A stretch of DNA of 64,000 nucleotides, taken from NCBI GenBank assembly GCA_029239875.1, contig JARBUD010000023.1:1-64000 (forward strand), read 5' to 3'. Position 1 is the stretch's first letter, and each line of letters begins with the position of its first letter. Positions 60,512-64,000 of this stretch are shown piece after piece. The DNA comes from Xanthobacteraceae bacterium (GTDB lineage Bacteria; Pseudomonadota; Alphaproteobacteria; Rhizobiales; Xanthobacteraceae). Under the pieces are notes generated by a model. The model was given only the letters and a program-made list of their open reading frames with translations, made no database searches and had not been told where the DNA came from. The position numbers were made by a program, and so were the translations under genes.

Positions 60512-61171
60512 ATGGCACTCTGTCGCGTCCCCGGATGCGGCGCTGAGGCGACCCGCTTCGGGCATTACTGCACGACCCACAAGTCCCGCATCCGGCGCCA
60601 TGGCGACGTTGCCCAGCTTGGTGTCACGAAGGCCGCGCTGGCACCGCATGTGGACCGCGTGCGCGCCCGCATCGCTAAGAACGCCGAGAGCCCCCTCTGG
60701 CCGCAGTGTGATGCCCGTTGGGGCGCCACGGTGGAGCACGCACAGGGTATCATCGCGGCCTTTCAGGGCGGCCGGGCGGTGAACCGCTTCGAGCTGAGGG
60801 CGGCCGGTGAGGTCGTTCGGCTAGCGGAAGTCGAGGCGCGGGTGGTGGTCGAGACGGTGGCGGCTCTGTACCTGATGCGTGACGCAGAGCCCCGCAAGTT
60901 CCGCTCCGACGCCGCCTTCAATGCCCAGCTCGTGCGCCGGGTGCGGGGCCTCTCGGAGGTCAATGCGGGCGTGTGGTTCGATCATGCGAGCGGCCGGACG
61001 AAGCGCGTCTATCGCGACGTTCCCCCCGCCGTGTCCGCCATCTTCGCGCAATGGCTGGTCGAGACGTTGGGTGTAGTGGGGCTGCGCTTGGCAGAACTGG
61101 AACGACGGGAGCAGGAGGAGGCCGCCGCCAAGCGCGACGCCTTCCTCCACGCGCTGGAGGATTTGACGTGA
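60512..61171 (+). CDS. Hypothetical protein with N-terminal zinc ribbon
   Basis: A 219-aa protein. The first 25 residues hold CRVPGCGAEATRFGHYCTTHK, a C-x4-C...C-x2-H zinc-binding pattern. The rest is mostly helical (FELRAAGEVVRLAEVEARVVVETVAALYLM, LAELERREQEEAAAKRDAFLHALEDL) and ends in a charged helix. I do not recognise the family. The stop overlaps the ParB-like start by 4 bp (GTGA), so the two products are probably made together and may interact. Confidence 0.7.
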   Translation: MALCRVPGCGAEATRFGHYCTTHKSRIRRHGDVAQLGVTKAALAPHVDRVRARIAKNAESPLWPQCDARWGATVEHAQGIIAAFQGGRAVNRFELRAAGEVVRLAEVEARVVVETVAALYLMRDAEPRKFRSDAAFNAQLVRRVRGLSEVNAGVWFDHASGRTKRVYRDVPPAVSAIFAQWLVETLGVVGLRLAELERREQEEAAAKRDAFLHALEDLT

Positions 61172-61998
61172 AGGTGACGAGCATCGAGGCCGTGCGGAAA
61201 GCGGCCGTGGAAGCCAAGGGCGAGGCCACGAAGGCTTTTGCCGTGAAGCTGGACGACATTCGGCGCGATTCAGCGTTTCAGGTGCGCGTTGATCTCGACA
61301 CGGGCCACGTCGGCAGGCTCGTAGGAGCCATCAAGGCGGGGGCCGAACTGCCGCCCATCACGATTGCTTTCTGCGATGAGGATAAAGAGCCGGTGGTCGT
61401 GGACGGGCACCACCGTTGCCGAGCTTTCCGGCAGACTGGCGCTACCACCGTCAATGCCGTCGCGATGGCGCTGCCACGCTCGCTGGCACTGTGGCGAGCG
61501 GCGGATGCGAACACCAAGCACGGCCTGCCGCTCAAGCCGCGAGAGCGTCGGGAGATGTTCCGAACATATGTCCGCACTCGCCAGCACGTCCTCAAAGCCG
61601 GATACGGTAAGGACGGCAGCAGCCTCGCGGGGCAGTTCAAGTCCTATGAGGACATCGCGCGGGAACTGGCCATCCCAAAGCCCACGGTGTGGCGATGGAT
61701 GCAGAAGGATTTCAAGAAGACGGCACTCAAGATGGGTGGAGCGGCGGAGTTTGTCGGAGAGGGCGGCGCAGCGCCGACTCGCGAGGACCATGAAAAAGAG
61801 CTTGAGGCTGCCCGTTCCGCCCTTGCGAAACTGCGGCAGGCGTTCGGCGATGCGTCGGATTATTGGGTGCGGGACGAGATATTGACCCTCGCCCGAAGCA
61901 TGCTGGCGATGATCGGGGACCAGCACGAGGCCGAAGATGAGCTTTCCCTGCATTGGGAAGACGAGCCGTTGACGCCACAGGACCACGGCGTATTCTAG
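61168..61998 (+). CDS. ParB/Srx-domain protein with helix-turn-helix
   Basis: A 276-aa protein. Residues 25-110 form a ParB/sulfiredoxin-like domain with FAVKLDDIRRDSAFQVR, LPPITIAFCDEDKEPVVVDGHHRCRAFRQTGA; the DGHHR stretch is the nucleotide-binding/catalytic motif of this fold. SYEDIARELAIPKPTVWRWMQK is a helix-turn-helix, and a helical tail follows. No ParA partner is present, so chromosome-type partition is unlikely; a DNA-binding CTPase/ATPase or regulator role on the island is more plausible. GTG start. Confidence 0.75.
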   Translation: MKVTSIEAVRKAAVEAKGEATKAFAVKLDDIRRDSAFQVRVDLDTGHVGRLVGAIKAGAELPPITIAFCDEDKEPVVVDGHHRCRAFRQTGATTVNAVAMALPRSLALWRAADANTKHGLPLKPRERREMFRTYVRTRQHVLKAGYGKDGSSLAGQFKSYEDIARELAIPKPTVWRWMQKDFKKTALKMGGAAEFVGEGGAAPTREDHEKELEAARSALAKLRQAFGDASDYWVRDEILTLARSMLAMIGDQHEAEDELSLHWEDEPLTPQDHGVF

Positions 61999-62145
61999 CC
62001 TTTACAACACTTTGGACCTCTCAGTCGTTTCATTGAGATGGTTCAGTCAACAACGGGAAGGCTCGGGAGCTCAGAAGATAAGGAGCTGCGGCCGCAATGT
62101 CGGACCAATGCGTTGTTGCTAACCGCGAGGGGAACCGGAGCGCGG
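61999..62145. other. Intergenic gap between converging ParB-like and integrase genes
   Basis: A 147-bp gap between converging genes. I see no gene and no clear terminator with a T-run. Confidence 0.4.
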
Positions 62146-63759
62146 TCAATCCACCTCGTAGCGCGGCACCTTGTTCAGTTCCGCCACGAGCACCTCGGGG
62201 CTTACATGCTCGTAGGAGCGGGCGACGCCCTTGACCGTGTGCCCTACTAGAATGTCGCGGATGGACGGCTCCACCTTCGCCTCGGTCAACCGGGTCTTGA
62301 GCGTATGCCGCCATGCATGATTGGGCTGGAGTCGGGGGTCGAGCTTCGCTGTGTCGCGCACCCATTTGGCGAGGTGCAGCGCGCGTGTCTCCGCCTGCGA
62401 GGTCTTGGCATCGGCTTGCCTGCGCTCGGGGTCGTAGAAGAGAGGCCCCAGCCCGCGCGAGGCCACGAAGGCGGGAAAACCAAGCTCCACGAGGTGCTCA
62501 TGCAGGAAGGCGCGCCGGGCCTGCCCACTCTTCACCGTGCCAGCCTCGGGTGTGATGTCGAGGACCCAGACGCCGCCCTCTTGGCGCACGTCCACACCAC
62601 GTAGCTGCGTCATTTCCCGGACACGGGCGCCCGTGTAGGCACAGAGCCATGGCACCCAGCGCCGTGTAAAAGCCTGCGTCGGGTTCTTCGGGTCGTCCTG
62701 CACGGCAAGCGCGGCGCCGAGCACGGCCTCGATCTCATCGGCACGGAAATTCGGCTGACGTTCGCGCACCCGCTTTGGCGTCTTCGGCTTCACAGTCGCA
62801 GCGGCGTTGCTGGTCAGGAGACGCCCGCCCTCATAGGACGCTGCCCAGCCGAGAACAGATTTGAGGGCCGTCAGGCTGTTATCGCGGATGGTCTTCCCGG
62901 AGACGCCTTCGACCTCCAGCCTGTGTTTCACCCATCGCCAGAGGTCATCCTCCGTGATGGACCGCACGTCCATGCCGTTCAAGAAGGCGTCGCAGGCCCG
63001 GATCGACGGGGCGTAGACCTTCAACGTGCCGGGGGAAATCTCGGGATGAGCGTCCTTCCATTGCTTGAACAGCGCCGGCAACGTCAACTTCTCGCCTGAC
63101 GCAGCGGCGCTGCCAGAGGGCTTTGAGACCGGCGCAGTACGCTCCCACATCGGGAACCGTGCGGGGCGCTCATCGGGGCTGTAGTCGCCGCTAGCAAGCT
63201 GCATGAGCCGCTGGTGAGCGGCATAGAACTGGTCCTCCATCGCCTCCATGAACAGCGGGAGTGAAGCCGGCGCGAGGGTCACGCCCTCGTCCAAGAAGAA
63301 CTGAGCGAGGTGTCCCCGGTCGTGCAGGAAAGCATGCACCCGTTGGGTCGTCTTCGGCCCGCGCGGCGTCTCATCCAGAGGCGAGATGTCACGTTCATCC
63401 AGCAGACCGCCCGTAGCCTCCAGCGCTTGAAGAGCTTCGAGGGAGAGTTGCCAGCCCTCGGGTGTGGTGCTGGCATCATCGTCATGGCGTGCCACGAACC
63501 ACTGGTACCACCGCCCAGCCAACGCCAGAGCCTGCTTACGCGAGAGAACAGTTATGCCGTCCGCCAGCGCAGCGAACCGCGCCTCCCACTCGGCATGCAG
63601 TTCAGCGTTCCGCCTGCGGGCCTCGTCGCGGTCAGTGCCTAGCCAGCGCACAATCTCGGTCTTGCCGATGCGCGCACGGAGAGCTTCGGGGACGACCTTC
63701 CGGAAACGCCAGCGTCCGGACGTCCGGTTGAGCTTCGGAGAGGGGTAGGCCATGCGCAT
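62146..63759 (-). CDS. Tyrosine-type site-specific integrase
   Basis: A 537-aa recombinase. The N-terminus RFRKVVPEALRARIGKTEIVRWLGTD is the DUF6538-type arm-binding region. A core-binding domain (about residues 225-320) precedes the catalytic domain with R in YTGARVREMTQL, HxxR in NHAWRHTLKTRL, H in ILVGHTV and nucleophile Y in ARSYEHVSPEV. It should integrate and excise the island at the 32-bp repeat. ATG 63759 is chosen (GAGG 8 bases upstream); GTG 63774 and ATG 63753 are alternatives. Confidence 0.93.
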   Translation of the reverse strand: MRMAYPSPKLNRTSGRWRFRKVVPEALRARIGKTEIVRWLGTDRDEARRRNAELHAEWEARFAALADGITVLSRKQALALAGRWYQWFVARHDDDASTTPEGWQLSLEALQALEATGGLLDERDISPLDETPRGPKTTQRVHAFLHDRGHLAQFFLDEGVTLAPASLPLFMEAMEDQFYAAHQRLMQLASGDYSPDERPARFPMWERTAPVSKPSGSAAASGEKLTLPALFKQWKDAHPEISPGTLKVYAPSIRACDAFLNGMDVRSITEDDLWRWVKHRLEVEGVSGKTIRDNSLTALKSVLGWAASYEGGRLLTSNAAATVKPKTPKRVRERQPNFRADEIEAVLGAALAVQDDPKNPTQAFTRRWVPWLCAYTGARVREMTQLRGVDVRQEGGVWVLDITPEAGTVKSGQARRAFLHEHLVELGFPAFVASRGLGPLFYDPERRQADAKTSQAETRALHLAKWVRDTAKLDPRLQPNHAWRHTLKTRLTEAKVEPSIRDILVGHTVKGVARSYEHVSPEVLVAELNKVPRYEVD

Positions 63760-63805
63760 ATTGGGTCGCCTCACTGGACCAAAGAGGCGGCCGAAACTCC
63801 TTCTA

Positions 63806-63817
63806 GATCAACAACCT
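63806..63817. repeat. Candidate right integrase arm site
   Basis: GATCAACAACCT, the exact inverted copy of 55007-55018, lies between the integrase gene and attR. Confidence 0.5.
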
Positions 63818-63828
63818 GTTGGAAACTA

Positions 63829-64000
63829 TCACTCCGCCAGCACGCGCGTCGAGGGGAAGGTGATCTCGACGATGGTGCCGACGTCGACCGCGCTGCGGAT
63901 GTTGAAGCTGGCGCGGTTGGCTTCCGCCAGCGCCTTGGTCAGCGGCAGGCCGAGCCCAGTGCCGCCGGAGCCGGCGCGCCCGGAGGTGGCGATCTGACGG
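63829..64000 (-). CDS. Sensor histidine kinase, C-terminal end (partial)
   Basis: Only the last 57 codons are in the window; the gene continues beyond base 64000. The G2 box GSGGTGLGLPLTKALAEANR and the end VGTIVEITFPSTRVLAE identify the ATPase domain of a PAS-type sensor kinase of the kind common in Rhizobiales (PleC/DivJ/PdhS group possible). The island has integrated at its stop codon without changing the protein. Confidence 0.85.
   Translation of the reverse strand, partial: RQIATSGRAGSGGTGLGLPLTKALAEANRASFNIRSAVDVGTIVEITFPSTRVLAE
63831..63862. repeat. attR: 32-bp direct repeat inside the histidine kinase 3' end
   Basis: Identical to 54957-54988. On the minus strand it encodes TFPSTRVLAE and the first base of the stop codon. 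At this end the stop reads TGA, the last two bases from the island; at the left end the same reading gives TAG. Confidence 0.95.

Larger units (their letters stand above)
54957..63862. mobile_element. Integrated genomic island with restriction-modification cargo
   Basis: An 8.87-kb unit bounded by a 32-bp perfect direct repeat. A tyrosine integrase lies 68 bp inside the right repeat and is transcribed away from it. Putative integrase arm sites lie inside both ends. Cargo: AbiJ-NTD4-like protein, serine recombinase, MmeI-like restriction-modification enzyme, zinc-ribbon protein and ParB/Srx-HTH protein. No phage structural, conjugation or replication genes are present, so it is not self-transmissible by itself. 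The GC is visibly lower than in the flanks. The target is the 3' end of a histidine kinase gene. Confidence 0.93.

Noticed and set aside
61168-61998. Plasmid or chromosome partition system from the ParB-like gene
   Set aside because: No ParA gene, no parS-like repeats recognised and no replication initiator on the island.

Overview
The window reads as chromosomal DNA of a high-GC alphaproteobacterium of the Hyphomicrobiales (Rhizobiales). The order mutM-echA-rpsT-dnaA-dnaN-recF-gyrB, a class I lysyl-tRNA synthetase, an IalB-like protein, Irr-type iron control elements and the block ctaC-D-B-(small)-G-E / DUF983 / SURF1 / thrC / M16 peptidase / GNAT all fit that order. A Xanthobacteraceae-like host (Ancylobacter or Xanthobacter type) is my guess and is not proven by the sequence. 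No rRNA, tRNA or CRISPR array was recognised.

Layout. 1-915: a perfect inverted repeat of at least 99 bp around an AT-richer segment, then no recognisable gene. 916-7777: a minus-strand exopolysaccharide operon (UDP-glucuronate decarboxylase-like epimerase, galE, membrane GT2, UDP-glucose dehydrogenase, GH26-like hydrolase, DUF995 protein). 8202-10225: an OmpR-type two-component pair. 10703-16744: a PAS/GGDEF/EAL protein, a small membrane protein with a SCO1-type copper chaperone, a second GT2 and an orphan solute-binding protein. 16804-21870: a secreted protein, lysS (class I), a TPP-dependent enzyme and two small genes. 22088-30865: gyrB, lysE-type exporter, recF, dnaN, dnaA and rpsT, with a long AT-richer intergenic stretch upstream of dnaA. 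31059-34097: echA, mutM, HAD hydrolase, IalB-like protein. 34417-41086: the aa3 cytochrome c oxidase operon behind a perfect FNR/FixK box, then DUF983 and SURF1. 41218-44585: thrC, M16 peptidase, GNAT. 44707-48809: an iron block (bfd, bfr, ferric-iron ABC binding protein and fused permease), with an Irr-type box in front of bfd, bfr and the binding protein. 49069-54951: acetoacetyl-CoA synthetase, AsmA-like protein, membrane LytTR regulator, isoprenylcysteine methyltransferase-like protein.

54957-63862 is an integrated genomic island flanked by a 32-bp perfect direct repeat. The repeat is the 3' end of a sensor histidine kinase gene that runs off the right edge of the window. The island's tyrosine integrase lies beside the right repeat. 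The cargo is an AbiJ-NTD4-like protein, a serine recombinase with an extra N-terminal helix, a 1156-aa MmeI-like type II restriction-modification enzyme, and a translationally coupled zinc-ribbon protein / ParB-Srx-HTH pair. Integration swaps a TAG for a TGA, so the kinase keeps its reading frame and C-terminus. This small defence-type island is the most interesting part of the window.

Three families of short palindromic intergenic repeats punctuate the core regions, mostly at gene ends.
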